NCBI GenBank assembly: GCA_943736015.1
Contig: OX031060.1
Span: 21,405,231-21,469,230 of the forward strand
Source: Tridacna crocea
Lineage: Eukaryota; Mollusca; Bivalvia; Cardiida; Cardiidae
Direction: 5' to 3'
DNA: 64,000 nucleotides
Notes under the pieces: generated by a model
What the model saw: the letters and a program-made list of their open reading frames with translations, nothing else
What the model was told of the DNA's origin: nothing
The model's database searches: none
Shown: piece after piece, positions 10,696-21,389 of the stretch
Position numbering within the stretch: the first letter of the stretch is position 1
Layout of the letters: each line of letters starts with the position of its first letter
Translations under genes and position numbers: made by a program

Positions 10696-11742
10696 ACAAA
10701 TATGGAAGCTCTTTGAGTTTCAAAGAAGAATTTTAAATTTTCCTTCTTCATAATTATGTTCGAACTTTTGATCCCCGAGGCTGGGCCAGTTTTGACCAAA
10801 GCAGCATCCTTGGAACAAACTTGGTAGACGTCCATTTGGAGATGCTACATACCAAATATCAAAGATCTACACCTTCTCATTTAAGAGAAAAAGAAATTTA
10901 AAATTTTCCTTCTTTGTTCCTATGTTCCAACCTGTGACCTCCAGGGCAGGGCCACTTTTGACGCCAGGAACATCATATGACCAAATTTGTTAGAGGTCCA
11001 CAAGAAGAATCTGCACACCAAATATCAAAGCTTTGCACCTTCAAGTTTCAGAGAAGAAGATTTTGCTGTTGTTATGTTTAAACCTGTGACCCCCAGGACA
11101 GGGCCAGTTTTGACCCCAAGGGCATAATATGAACAAACTTGGTAGAGGTCAACTGGGAATTGCTGCATGCCAAGTATCAAAGCTCTATGCCTTCTGGTTT
11201 TAGAGAAGAATTTTAAAATTTCCTTTTTTTATTCCAATTTCCTTTTTTTATTCCTATGTTTGAACTTGTGACCCAGGGACTGGGCCAGTTTTGACCCCAG
11301 TTTCATCATATGAACAAACCAGAAGATGCTATATACCAAATAACAAAGCTCTACGCCATAAAATTTCAGAGAAGAACATTTTTAAAGTTTTCCTTCTTTG
11401 TTCCTATGCTTGAACTAATGAAATCTGGGCAAGGGCCAGTTTTGACCCCAGGGGCATCATATGAACAAACTTGGTAGAGGTCCACTTGAAGATGCCATAT
11501 ACCGAATATCAAAGCTCTACACCTTCTAGTCTCAGAGATTTTCAAAGATTTTGTATTTTTTTCCTTTTTGTTGCCATGGCAACAAGAGTTTTGGGTGGAA
11601 TTTAATTCTTTGAACAATTTTGGTAGAGCTTCACTAAAAGAACATCCCTGCCAAGTTTCATCAAGAACTACTGTTGACGGACGCCGGACATTGGGCGATC
11701 ACAATAGCTCACCTTTAGCACTTTGTGCTAGGGTGAGCTATA
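10696..11742 (+). repeat. Tandem array of 150-180-bp units ending in a hairpin
   Basis: Five degenerate units, each with a GGGCCAGTTTTGACC-like motif (near 10783, 10949, 11101, 11282, 11433), followed by AACTTGGTAGAGGTCCA, ACCAAATATCAAAGCTCTA and TTTCCTTCTTTGTTCCTATG. The last stretch, 11575-11742, has the same 3' end as the previous repeat, including the GGGCGATCACAATAGCTCAC hairpin. It is a long form of the same family; 38520-39375 is another. Confidence 0.75.
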
Positions 11743-12419
11743 AATACATCCCTATGACTTCACAATTTATCAGCTTTCTCCACCTTCAAAATGTGTCAAA
11801 ATCTATGCCCCTTTTACATAATGTGAACCTCCCTCTATACTGTGATGAGCTTCCCCCAAAAAGATCATGAAATTTCTGTAATAACAGTAGCATTTTCTAA
11901 TTCTACAAAATACACTTAAATTGTTTAGTGAACATTCCTTTGCTGAGGAAACAGCCACCTAAGAATACAGTTCTGGTGAAAAAAAAATGATGTTAAAAGA
12001 TTATAGACTAACCTTATATTCATACAATCCATTTACATCTTAGGGCAATCATGATATATCTTGACATATTCTGAACCAATATGAAATGCAAGTCTCACAC
12101 TAGGAGAGGTAGCTTACACGTGCAAATTGATCTACAACCATCATCATTCTCTATTTGCAGATCTTCCCCCTTAATCAGCATGTTCTCCTTTTCCAAAAAT
12201 GTTTTCTACCTTTCCAAAAACAAATTTCAATTTTTGAGTCCCATTTATTTTGTTGTGTGCAAGTGCTTTCAGTTTGGTCTTGAGAATTTTGTCATATGAT
12301 AAATAATTAAAGTACCTTTCATATCTTTTGTTGCTTTTGGTGCCAATGAAGATCAAGATCAGAATTAACGAAATATTCAGTAGGACCTAACCCATCCATT
12401 TTTCTGAGATATTCTAGAC

Positions 12420-12653
12420 AATAACCCTTTACTCCATAGATACTCGTTTCTACGCATTGCTTGTAGGAGCCTTTGGGAAACATTGCGGCAAAAGGTGAAA
12501 TTGCTAGTGACAAGCAATTTCACCTTTTGCCACAAAGTTTTCTATGCTATCAAAAGGTGTCATAATTACTCACACAAGAAACAACTTCATCTCTTCTGTT
12601 ATTTAGGGTCAATTAGAGATACCATAGGATTGCCTTATGGGGTAAAGGGTTAA
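12420..12653. mobile_element. Family B1 MITE
   Basis: Runs from ATAACCCTTTACTCCATAGA (left TTAA mutated to ATAA) to GGGGTAAAGGGTTAA. Contains CTACGCATTGCTTGTAGGAG, a GTGAAATTGCTAGTGACAAG stem and CTATCAAAAGGTGTCATAAT. Confidence 0.85.
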
Positions 12654-12697
12654 GAGGATTGTCATTGCATTTGAACCATGCACTGACAAAAAGGGGC

Positions 12698-12910
12698 TTA
12701 ACCCATTACCACACGGGAAAAATTGAAAGTGTTTGCAGACAACAAAATAAAAGTGACTGAAAAATTGAAATTTGTTCTGGGAAGGGTAGAAAACACTGTG
12801 GGAAAAGGAGAAAATGCTGGTTACCAGCATTTTCTCCTTTTCCCACAGGGTTTTCAAAAGGCTTCTTTCTCAGGGGCGTCAAAAGTAGGGATTGAGTGGT
12901 AATGGGTTAA
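12698..12910 (-). mobile_element. Family A TTAA MITE
   Basis: TTAACCCATTACCACACGGG to GAGTGGTAATGGGTTAA. The tail lacks the usual ATTTTAGACTGGTCC block, a deletion of about 17 bp. The stem has CACTGTGGG on one side and CCCACAGGG on the other. Confidence 0.85.
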
Positions 12911-13099
12911 TGCATTGTCATGATGCATTTTACCAATCAATCAATCACATGATTATGGTTCCATGATAGCCACTTTTTTAAAATAATCTACTACTTCATA
13001 TGGTAGACTGGTCCTTGACCATACAGAAAATTTACCCATTGCGAAAAGTTTTTTCCCACAGTAACCTCTGTTCGCTGCATAGGCTGACCTGGGTCGATA

Positions 13100-14350
13100 C
13101 TTTTCAAAACAAGAGCCGTCAGAGACGGGTTACACTCCCCGAACAAGTGCTTGTCATAAAATATATGAAATTGATATAAATTTACTTCTTTTATCCTAAA
13201 AGGACCTGTTCATGCTCCCCACAAATTGAATTGAAAAGGCAATTACTATCTTAGAGATGGCCAACACAAACTTGTAGAGGACAATAAGCCCAGTAAGCCC
13301 CCTTTAAGCCCTCTTTTCCCATAAGGCAATATTTCATCATTGAAATAAATACAAGACTTTAGTGGTGTGTGATTTGTGGCATTTTTTAATAATAGTTCAA
13401 AGTTCGAAATTTCATAAAATTTTGAGCAGTCATATAGTAAATATTACATAAAACGATTTTTTACATGAAGCCCCCTTTTTCCGTGACACAGCCTGAAATT
13501 GAGAAACCGGAAGAGAGGTACCTGGACAACGTTCCAACAAGTTCAGATTTGAAATTTCACAAAATTTTGAGCACAGATGTAGAAGATACAAGTGAAAAAC
13601 AATTTTTTCCATGAATTAAGTCCCCTTTTTCCGTGATGCAGCCTCAAATTGAGAAACCAGGAAAGAGCTATTTGCTTATTAATTATTGATAGATTGAAAA
13701 TAACAAAGGCACATTTTGAAACTTGTAAAACAAGATATAACCATGAAGTTTCACGAAATTTTGACAAAAACTAGTGAGATATTAGTAAAAATTGCAATTT
13801 TGCATTAAGGCCCCTTTTTCCTTGGCATTTTACAAGAAACCCCCTTTTTCCATGACAGAGGGTCAAATTGAAAAACACATAGATAAAGAAACAAGAGCAC
13901 ATGGTGAAACTTTGGAAAAACAATATAAGCATGAAGTTTAATGAAATTTTGACCAAGACTGAATGAAACATTAGTAAAGATTGGAATTTCGCAAGAAACC
14001 CCCTTTTTCCGTAACAGAACGTCAACTTAAAAAATGCCTAGATTAAAAATAGCAAGGGCAAATGCTGAATCTTTCCATAAAGAATATAACCATGAAGTTT
14101 CATGAAATTTTGACAAAAACTGAATGAGATATTAGTAAAAAATGCAATTTTGCATTAAGCCCCTTTTTTTCATAACATGGGGTCAAATGGAAAAACTGGG
14201 AAAGATACGTCGGCGCATTACCCTAAGGAGTTCATATATGAAGTTTTATCCAATTTGGTCCAGGGTTTGTGGAGAAATGGCTTCGAACGGACGGACGGAC
14301 GGATGGACGGACGGACAGACGAAGTGGCAACTTTCTGCTCGCCCTTTGGG
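13100..14350 (+). repeat. Tandem array with CCCCCTTTTTCCGTGAC motif and GGAC tail
   Basis: Degenerate units of about 150-190 bp are marked by CCCCTTTTTCC (near 13470, 13621, 13811, 13841, 14000, 14160), followed by TCAAATTGAGAAACC and AAGTTTCACGAAATTTTGA. The block opens with GAGCCGTCAGAGACGGGTTA and ends with GAACGGACGGACGGACGG and TCGCCCTTTGGGGAGCATAA. It is a dispersed repeat rather than a local satellite, judged by its structured ends. Confidence 0.7.
14288..14322. repeat. GGAC/GGAT tetranucleotide tract
   Basis: About eight units of GGAC with one GGAT variant, forming part of the 3' end of the preceding repeat. The tract is near perfect and so likely to vary in length. Confidence 0.85.
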
Positions 14351-14400
14351 GAGCATAAAAACATCAAAGAACATGGCTCTAAGTTACTTTTGCATTATTC

Positions 14401-14627
14401 TTAACCTTTTCCTCGGTATATACTCATTTTAACACAGTGAAGAATAAAGCTTTACAAAAACATTGTGGAAAAAGGTGAAATTGCTCAAATGAGCAATTTC
14501 ACCTTTTCCCATGATGTTTTCTATGGAATCTGTATCGTAAAATCCTTTAATTTCTACATTTCAGTTGTTGTCTGCAGCTTCTTTGATTTTGGACGGTCTC
14601 AAAATGGTGTATTAGGGAATGTGTTAA
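14401..14627. mobile_element. Hybrid TTAA MITE (B-like left arm, A-like right arm)
   Basis: TTAACCTTTTCCTCGGTATA starts a B-type arm (ATACTCATTTTAACACAGTG). The core is GTGAAATTGCTCAAATGAGC. The right arm has TTGTCTGCAGCTTCTTTG and GGACGGTCTCAAAATGGTG, like a family A tail, and ends GAATGTGTTAA. Confidence 0.7.
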
Positions 14628-14648
14628 ACTGATGGCACTCTTAGGGAA

Positions 14649-14874
14649 TAGCTCTTTACCAAAAGACAAAATTTTAGACTAGTCCAAATTGACAGTGCTT
14701 GCAGATGACAGAAAAAAAGTAACTCAAAAATTGAGATCTGTTTCCAGCAAGTTAGAAAACATTGTCGGAAAAGGAGACAATGCTGGTTGCCAGCATTTTT
14801 TCCCTTTCCCAAAATACTTTCAAAAGGCTTCTATCTCAGGGTCATAAATACCAGGGATTGTTTGGTAAAGGTTT
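14649..14874 (-). mobile_element. Family A MITE without TTAA ends
   Basis: Order is CTCTTTACCAAAAGAC, GACTAGTCCAAATTGACAG, a stem with one-sided drift (CAATGCTGGTTGCCAGCATT), and TTGTTTGGTAAAGGTTTA. Both terminal TTAA sites are mutated. Confidence 0.75.
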
Positions 14875-14884
14875 ACCTAATTCT

Positions 14885-15114
14885 TTAACTCTTTACCACA
14901 CAAGAAAATTTTAGATTGATCCAAACTGAAAGCATTTGCAGACCACAAAATAAAGGTTAATTAAAAAATCAAAGTTTGATTTAGGAAGGGTAGAAAACAC
15001 TGTGGGAAAAGGAGAAAATGCTGGTTACCAGCATTTTCTCCTTTTCCCACAATGTTTTCCAAAGGCTTCTTCCGCAGGGTCGTCAAAAGTAGGGATTGTG
15101 TGGTAATGGGTTAA
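14885..15114 (-). mobile_element. Family A TTAA MITE
   Basis: Complete: TTAACTCTTTACCACACAAG to GTGTGGTAATGGGTTAA. The stem GGAAAAGGAGAAAATGCTGG has a perfect partner. A decayed copy with AAGCATTAGCTGTCAAC (15117-15270) follows directly. Confidence 0.9.
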
Positions 15115-15400
15115 AAGAGGACAAAATTTTAGACTGTTCCACATTGAAAGCATTAGCTGTCAACAAATTAAAAGATACTCAAAAACTGAAATTGCTTCCA
15201 GAAAGGTAGAAGACAACAGAAGCTGGTAACAAGCATTTTCTCCTTTTCCCACAATGTTTTCCGTATAGAGTAAAAAGCAAACAACACTTTTTTTGCATCA
15301 CCCTTCCCTATAAACACAATTTCAAATGTATTGAGGATGAAAATCCATCCAATTCTTAAATCCTGATGAACAAAAGTCGTATGACCACATGGATTGTGCT

Positions 15401-15584
15401 CAACTCTTTACTAAATAATCCCTGGTTTTAGAGACTGTGAAGGAAGCTTTTTTGAAAACATTGTGGGAGAAGGGGAAAATTCTTCCCGAAACAAATTTCA
15501 GTTTTTGAGTCACTTTCATTGTGTCGTCTAATAATGCTTTCAATTTGGAAACATCTAAATTTCGTTGTTGTCTGGTAAAGAGTT
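15401..15584 (+). mobile_element. Family A MITE with core deletion
   Basis: Head (CTTTACTAAATAATCCCTGG) and tail (TTGTCTGGTAAAGAGTTCA) are present, but the second half of the hairpin is missing. GGGGAAAATTCTTCCCG joins straight to AAACAAATTTCAG. Confidence 0.7.
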
Positions 15585-15935
15585 CAGTACAACTGTGCCT
15601 TGAATAAGAAAAGTTTTAAGTTCTGCACAAAAATTTCAAAATTGAAATCCACACAACTAGGCAAGTACACTGCTGTCTCCCCCTCTTCCTCGAGTGACTC
15701 ACCTACAATGCAGTTTGAGGGGGAAGCAAGGAAAAAAAAAAATCTTCATGAAAATATTCAAATCCAGTGACTGTTCATATTTGGATCAATGTCCCTGGAA
15801 GTTTTTGCCACTACTCAGTACATGTATCAATTTTCTTGGCAAGGAAGTCCAATATTTATATAGCAATTAAAATCTTGCATCCTTTTTCCTCACAATAAAT
15901 TCTTGCAGAGCCAATCTGTCAAAGTACTTTATGTC

Positions 15936-16165
15936 TTAACCCTTTACCAAACAATCCCTGGTTTTTAGGACCCTGAGATAGAAGCCTTCTGAAAACATAG
16001 TGGGAAAAGGAGAAAATGCTGGTAACCAGCATTTTCCTCTTTTCCCCACTATGTTTTCTACCTTATTGGAAACAAATTTCAATTTTTGAGTTACATTTAT
16101 TTTGTTGTCTGTAAGTGCTTTCATGTGTAACCAGTCTAAAAGTTTATTGTTTGGTAAAGGGTTAA
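15936..16165 (+). mobile_element. Family A TTAA MITE
   Basis: TTAACCCTTTACCAAACAAT to TTGTTTGGTAAAGGGTTAA. Here the head also reads ACCAAACA, so the outer 15 bases are almost perfectly inverted. The core is AATGCTGGTAACCAGCATT. Confidence 0.9.
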
Positions 16166-16166
16166 T

Positions 16167-16196
16167 TTAACCCTTTACCAGACAACAAAAATTTGG
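16167..16196. mobile_element. Solo MITE terminus
   Basis: TTAACCCTTTACCAGACAAC plus about ten more family A-like bases appear two bases after the previous element, then the similarity stops. A single end without core or partner. Confidence 0.55.
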
Positions 16197-16278
16197 CCTC
16201 CACTGTTGATGTCTCATTATCTATATTGACTGAATGTGAAAGGCGCTGTGGGGTCAAAGGACAGATAATTAGTCAGTG

Positions 16279-16470
16279 TCCATGTTCACCAACCATTCTC
16301 AAGAACTTTCCCAGTCTTATTCTCCACAATTTTCTAACTTTGAAAGTGACACAACTTCTGATTGGCTAAACCGAATGGTTTAGCCAATCAGAAGTTGTGT
16401 TACTTTCAAATTTGGACAAACATGGAGAATAAGCTTGAGAATATTCTTAAGAATAAGTGATGAATATAGA
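16279..16470. mobile_element. Fold-back element (GATTGGCTAAACC palindrome)
   Basis: A nearly complete palindrome centred on ACTTCTGATTGGCTAAACC facing GGTTTAGCCAATCAGAAGT. Outer arms hold TTATTCTCCA/TGGAGAATAA and CAACCATTCTCAAGAA-like ends. The copy at 59881-60301 has the same centre and better-preserved ends. Confidence 0.75.
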
Positions 16471-16997
16471 TCCAGGACCTTTATAGGAACCCTAAGAGTG
16501 CAGAACATGGAAAACAAACTTTGTCAGAAACAAAGTTAAAAATATAGCAATACGTCCAGAGTGTTTGGGACAGAATATCTTGATGGAGGGATCAACTTAG
16601 AAGCCATGCAGATAAGACTGCACATTTAGCATATCTGACAAAGATCTTCAGCTCATCTGCCTATCAAGTTCTTAATTCTTTGTTCAAATCATGATATGCA
16701 ATAAATTTATTCAAGTAGCTGGTAATTTTTCCCAAAACAGGAAGTTGAATAAAATTTGTTTATGATCAGCAGTAACAAAATATTTCTGTCACAACCACTT
16801 TTTTCAAAATCTTAAATAAATTCATATAAAATTCGGGAATCCCTTGATTAAAATGCTTAGGTGCAACCATCAACCGTTAACCTAAAAACCATGGTACTAT
16901 GCTGAATTTCAATTTAAAAGCGGCAGTGGCATCAAAAATACAACTATACCCAAGAGCGATTTGGACTTAGCTCTTCTGGTGCTGAAACTTTGACTGA

Positions 16998-17208
16998 TTA
17001 ACCCAATACCACACAATCCCGAAAAAGCCCTCAGAAAACATTGTGGGAAAAGGAGAAAATGCTGGTAACCAGCATTTTCTCCTTTTCCCACAATGTTTTC
17101 TAGCCATCACGAAACAAATTTCAAATTTTCAGTCAACTTTTATTTTGTCATCTGCAAATGCTTTCAATTTGGACAAACCTAAGATTTTGTTGTTTGGTAA
17201 TGAGTTAA
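16998..17208 (+). mobile_element. Family A TTAA MITE
   Basis: TTAACCCAATACCACACAAT to TTTGGTAATGAGTTAA. The head is short (about 15 bp missing, CCCGAAAAAGCCCTCAG). The stem GTGGGAAAAGGAGAAAATGC is perfect. Confidence 0.87.
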
Positions 17209-17488
17209 GTGGACAGTATGGATCAAGATCAGGGTGCAGCGTATGAAGTTTGATCTTGGAACTTAACACAATCAGCTTCTTTGCTAGAATTAAAACAGCA
17301 TTGAAGAAGCAAAATATCCTTCTTTCTACCGAGACTATTCAGTTCAATAATTAGCAATACCAGGATCAAAAGGTCAATTCAAAAGAACTGGTTGGGTCCC
17401 ACACACCTACAATATAACACAGACTTTACTTTCTTAGGAAAGCCAACCGAATCACAGTATCATTTATCTATACAAGAGGTAACTGCAG

Positions 17489-17651
17489 TTAACCCCTCCT
17501 AACCAGATGACAAAATTTTCGACATGTCTCAGTAGCAAGAATTTGGGAACAACATGCTGAATCCAAGTAATGTTTGCCTTTTTCCACAAAGTTTTCAAAA
17601 GCCTATTTGGTCAGGGTGGTTAAAACATGGAATCAAGTGGTAAAGTGTTAA
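17489..17651 (-). mobile_element. Deleted family A MITE
   Basis: TTAACCCCTCCTAACCAGAT, then GACAAAATTTTCGACATGTC, then CCACAAAGTTTTCAAAAGCC and GTGGTAAAGTGTTAA. The first half of the hairpin is absent. Confidence 0.65.
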
Positions 17652-18031
17652 AATGCATCATTTAGAAAGGAAATATTGGGCGTAAATCATTGTCACACAA
17701 AAATCTAGCGAAAACCTATCATTTTTGCTAGACTGTGTCTCAGTTTGATACAACTGGGAGTTCAAAGTTAGACAGAATTCCAATCAATCTGAAGCATAAA
17801 CTGTACTGTAAACCAGTCTGTCTTAACCTCTGAACTTCTCACTTTCTCGGAATGATAAATCCAGCATTAAATATTCAGTGAAAAGATAATTGCATAGTTG
17901 TCATCTTAAATGTATCCGTCTTGTCCCTATATAGGGAGAAAAAGACATCATTTGCCCATTTCAGTCAATTAATTGATCTCTTTCAGAACATTTTTCCCTC
18001 CTTATCTCTAGATATTATACAATATTCCTCA

Positions 18032-18358
18032 CCAGAAAAAACTAGAGCTGTCACTGAATGTGACTTAATACCCCTACCAGCACTTTGATAGAAAAAAGTG
18101 TCAAGTTCAAGGGGAGTTAATTCCTCATCAAGGATAAGTTGACACTTGAAAATTGTGTCTTTCAAATCTTCAATATATGATCAGTATATGTGCAAAGTTT
18201 CAATACAATTGAAGGAAAACTGTAGGAGGAGTTCACGACACAAAATTACTTGTATTTTGTACACAGACAGAAACACAGACGGAAACAGAGATGGACACAC
18301 AGATAGATAGGCTGATTCCAGTATACCCCTGAAAACATTTGTTTTGTGGGGGTATAAT
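18032..18358 (+). repeat. AGAGCTGTCACT...GGGGGTATAAT dispersed repeat
   Basis: Starts CTAGAGCTGTCACTGAATGT, passes GTGTCAAGTTCAAGGGGAG, a degenerate ACAGACAGAAACACAGACGG tract and TTCCAGTATACCCC, and ends TTGTGGGGGTATAATG. It shares its 3' part with 8440-8690. I recall this layout as a common mollusc repeat; the transposon class is not clear. Confidence 0.6.
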
Positions 18359-18755
18359 GATCATAGCTATGCAATAGTTAACAAATTACCACATTAGTTT
18401 GATCAGCCTTTAAAAATATGGTAGAATAAGAAGAGGATACTAAAAACTAACATTTTTTTTCCTTTCAGAAAAGGTTTTGTACCATATTAGAGAACTTGAC
18501 AGCTCCTTGGTATAAGTTTTGAATTCACTGTCTGCAGTTCCTCTCAATTTGGACGAGTCAATAATGTGTTGTTTGTATTTGGATATGGTTAAAATAAGCC
18601 TAAAATGAAGATTTCCTTCAGCAAAAATAATTTCGATTTTCTTATATTTATTTATGATCCTTTTATGTCCAAACCCATGTAAAATAAAGAAAGAACAGGT
18701 ATTTTTTCCTTTCAAAAAAGAATTTGTACCATATTTAGTGATTATTCTAGACCAG

Positions 18756-18815
18756 GCAAAAGGGCAGGGAGGCAGGAAAAGGGGGCAGGGAGGCAGGAAA
18801 AGGGGGCAGGGAGGA
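18756..18815. repeat. GGCAGGGAGGCAGGAAAAGG minisatellite
   Basis: About three copies of a unit near 23 bp (GGGGGCAGGGAGGCAGGAAAA). A related GGGCAG-rich stretch lies at 20320-20400. Confidence 0.7.
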
Positions 18816-19799
18816 ACAGTGCCTTGTTGAATGACTTCTCATATCAGATAAAGGCAAATCAAGTGTCCTTCACTCTTTTCGAAACAAGTTCTAACTATAA
18901 CTTGGATATGAATTGCATATTAAAGAAAAGAATAAGAAAAGATTCTTATCAACTCATAGACTCAAAGCAACACAATCTGACTACAGGTTCCGATTGCCAT
19001 GTAATTTATGATCCCATGATGCACTGTCATACTTAGCTTTAATCTAGTAGACTCGTAACACTTCTGGTGTAGCATGAAATAAAATGTTCTTGATAGTTGA
19101 TAAATATGGATTTATACAGATAAAATACTTATGCATATTTTTGACCGACTATAAATGCCTTTGATGTCTCTTAAAAACAATTGTTGATACTTTTGTTAGG
19201 GAGGTAATTATAAATTTGCTTTGTAATGAGAATACAATGGTTTTGGATTTATAAATAATAATTCTAGGAAGGGAAAAAAAGGAAAAATTGGCTCCGTTAA
19301 AGTAGTACAATAATACTCATTTTAGCAAATTTTGTATGATAATAATATTGTGGAAATAGCTGCTTTTAATTACAGGTCCACTACCTAACTTCTCGTCAGA
19401 TAACAAAAAATGTGAAGAGTAATTATAAAAAAAAACCTTCTTCTCAGCTGTTTTAAAAAATGACAATAATTTTGATTAAAAAAAATAAAAAAAACTTAAT
19501 TATTACATAGAAAGAATTACAAAATGTGTAGGCAAACCTACTGATGGAGTAGTGTACTTCTGCATAGCCATTCTATAAATAGACTGCTAAAAATAGAACA
19601 CTGCAATGCGGATTTTGCTTTAAAAAATTGCCGATGCTTGAATATCAAACATCGAGTATTTTCAAGATAGTTGGCAACTTTGGTTTACCATCCATACTTG
19701 TAATTTATGCAAAAAATAAACGAAATGATAATCTCCAGCTGCAATAAGAGTTAATTCAGCTTTATTTTAAAACTATTCAAGTATTGATAAATTTCACTG

Positions 19800-19949
19800 T
19801 TGGTTGTTGTATTGGGGTTTAACGCCACTTTAACAGCTAAGGTCATATCATGGCGGTCGGTGACGCACATGTGTTTCCTGGCTTTCTTAACCGGTACTGA
19901 CACAACTTTCTTTCCAAAGCCACCAACTACTTTTCTCACATGCTTCAGC
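19800..19949 (-). mobile_element. 5'-truncated SINE with 13-bp target duplication
   Basis: Only the tail side of the SINE is present (TTGTATTGGGGTTTAACGCC, TTCCTGGCTTTCTTAACCGG, up to CACATGCTTCAGC). The tRNA-like head is missing. ATAAATTTCACTG is repeated exactly at 19787-19799 and 19950-19962. Truncation at the 5' side with a perfect duplication is the mark of LINE-driven insertion. Confidence 0.88.
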
Positions 19950-20669
19950 ATAAATTTCACTGATTGTGTGACGTCATTTAAAGAAATTAGCAGCCGTTAA
20001 AGTACCTGTGGGGAAAAAAAGTCAGGGTTTCGAGGGATAAAGGGATGGTTTAGCAAGTTAATGACAGAGAAGGATTATAACACCCTGCTGTCCTGTCTTA
20101 ACTGACGAAGTTGATAAAGGATAATTAGTGTCACCCTTAGTCTTAGATTGGCTGTACTTCATGAATATAGTCAGGTCAGAAGAAATTTATGGCCACTTTT
20201 TGTGACTGTGCAAGCTTGACAAGACAGAGCCGAGATACTGAAGATGAGTTTTTTGCCCATGTAGCCCGGTGGTTTGTTCTGAAACCAGAACAATACACAG
20301 ACAAGTTAAGTATGTATATGAAAAGGGCAACAGGGCGGGTGTTCACAGATTCGAGGGCAGAAGGGCAGAGTGAAAAAGGGGCAGGGCGGCACGCCCTGCT
20401 ATTCTGCTCTAGAATTAACACTACATATTAGAGAACTACAGCTCCTTGGTATAAGTTTTGAATTCACTGTCTGAACTGCACATTACATAGCATATGAGTG
20501 GCTCTCTGACAAAAAGGAGTTTAATGCATCTCTATGATGCATTATTCAGAGCAAAAAACATGAGGTAGATTAGTGCTTTGACATGTAGAAAATGGACCAA
20601 TAGCAAAAAGGTTTCAACCCTGATCAGTCTGTGCAAGATGACCTGGGTTGATACTGTTTGCAGGTGCAT

Positions 20670-20896
20670 CAACCCCTTACCAAACAATCCCTTGTTTTTA
20701 TGACCAAGAGGAAGAAGCCTTCTAAAAACATTGTGGGAAAAGGAGAAAATGCTGGTAACCAGCTTTTCTCTTTTTTTCCACAGTGTTTTCTACTCTTCTA
20801 AAATTAAGTTTCAATTTTTAAGTCACATTTATTTTGTCATCTGCATATGCTTTCAATTTGAGCTAGTCTAAATTTTTTTTTCATTTGGTAGAGTTA
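20670..20896 (+). mobile_element. Family A MITE sharing a TTAA with the next copy
   Basis: Starts CCCCTTACCAAACAATCCCT (left TTAA lost) and ends TTTGGTAGAGTTAA. That TTAA (20893-20896) is also the left end of the neighbouring element. The core is slightly drifted (AACCAGCTTTTCTC). Confidence 0.82.
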
Positions 20897-21124
20897 ACCC
20901 TTTACCAAATGACAAAATTTTTGGACTAGTCCAAATTGAAACCGATTGCAGATGACAAAATAATGGTGAATCAAAAAATGAAACTTGATTTGGAAAGGGT
21001 AAAAAACATTGTGGGAAAAGGAGAAAATGCTGGTTACCAGCATTTTCTCCTTTTCCCACAATGTTTTCAATGGCTTTTTCCACTCAGGGTCATTAAGAGT
21101 CAGGATTCTGTCGTTAAGAGTTAA
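20893..21124 (-). mobile_element. Family A TTAA MITE, adjacent copy
   Basis: TTAACCCTTTACCAAATGAC to TGTCGTTAAGAGTTAA. The perfect stem is GGAGAAAATGCTGG/CCAGCATTTTCTCC. It lies tail-to-tail with the previous copy and ends 52 bp from the donor of exon 21176-21378. Confidence 0.87.
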
Positions 21125-21175
21125 ACACCCTTTTCACAGAGTTTGGCTGATATAAAGCATATAGCAATGTATTAC

Positions 21176-21378
21176 CTTGTTCTGTTTCTGTAAACGCTGT
21201 GTATTTAAATTAGAGGGTGTGTCTGTTTTAAGCTCCTCCTCCACAGCAGATAACCACCTATCAAATTCTGCATACTTCTCATCAAACTGATGACACTCAA
21301 CAAGCATGTCATCAAGCTCTGTTTGTCGCTGTTTAGCACTAGACAGAGTATGATCCCACTGTTCTTGTAGTCTGTCGG
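21176..21378 (-). CDS. DMD: Dystrophin exon: end of R20 and start of R21
   Basis: A 203-nt exon (phase 1 to 0) with acceptor CTTTTTTACAG and donor GTAATA. Two bases (CC) complete a Thr codon. The peptide opens DRLQEQWDHTLSSAKQRQ, which is helix C of R20 with its conserved Trp. It then gives LDDMLVECHQF and FDRWLSAVEEELKTD, helix A of R21, and ends TQRLQKQNK. Human dystrophin has RIQNQWDEVQEHLQNRRQQL at the same position. Its acceptor sits only 11 bases from a MITE end, so the branch site probably lies in transposon DNA. Confidence 0.95.
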
Positions 21379-21389
21379 CTGTAAAAAAG

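Larger units (their letters stand above)
10349..21175 (-). other. DMD: 10.8-kb intron between R21 exons
   Basis: Holds two repeat arrays (10434-11742 and 13100-14350), a fold-back element at 16279-16470, a truncated SINE, and about a dozen MITE copies or remnants. Decayed family A pieces lie near 12170-12305 and 15117-15270. In 11743-12120, 15585-15935, 16471-16997, 17209-17488, 17652-18030, 18820-19786 and 19963-20420 I see AT-rich sequence without recognisable genes. Confidence 0.85.

Noticed and set aside
20189-20431. 80-codon open frame (MATFCDCASLTRQSRDTEDE)
   Set aside because: Ends in GGGCAG-rich repeat sequence, has no splice or family support, and an overlapping frame exists on the other strand.
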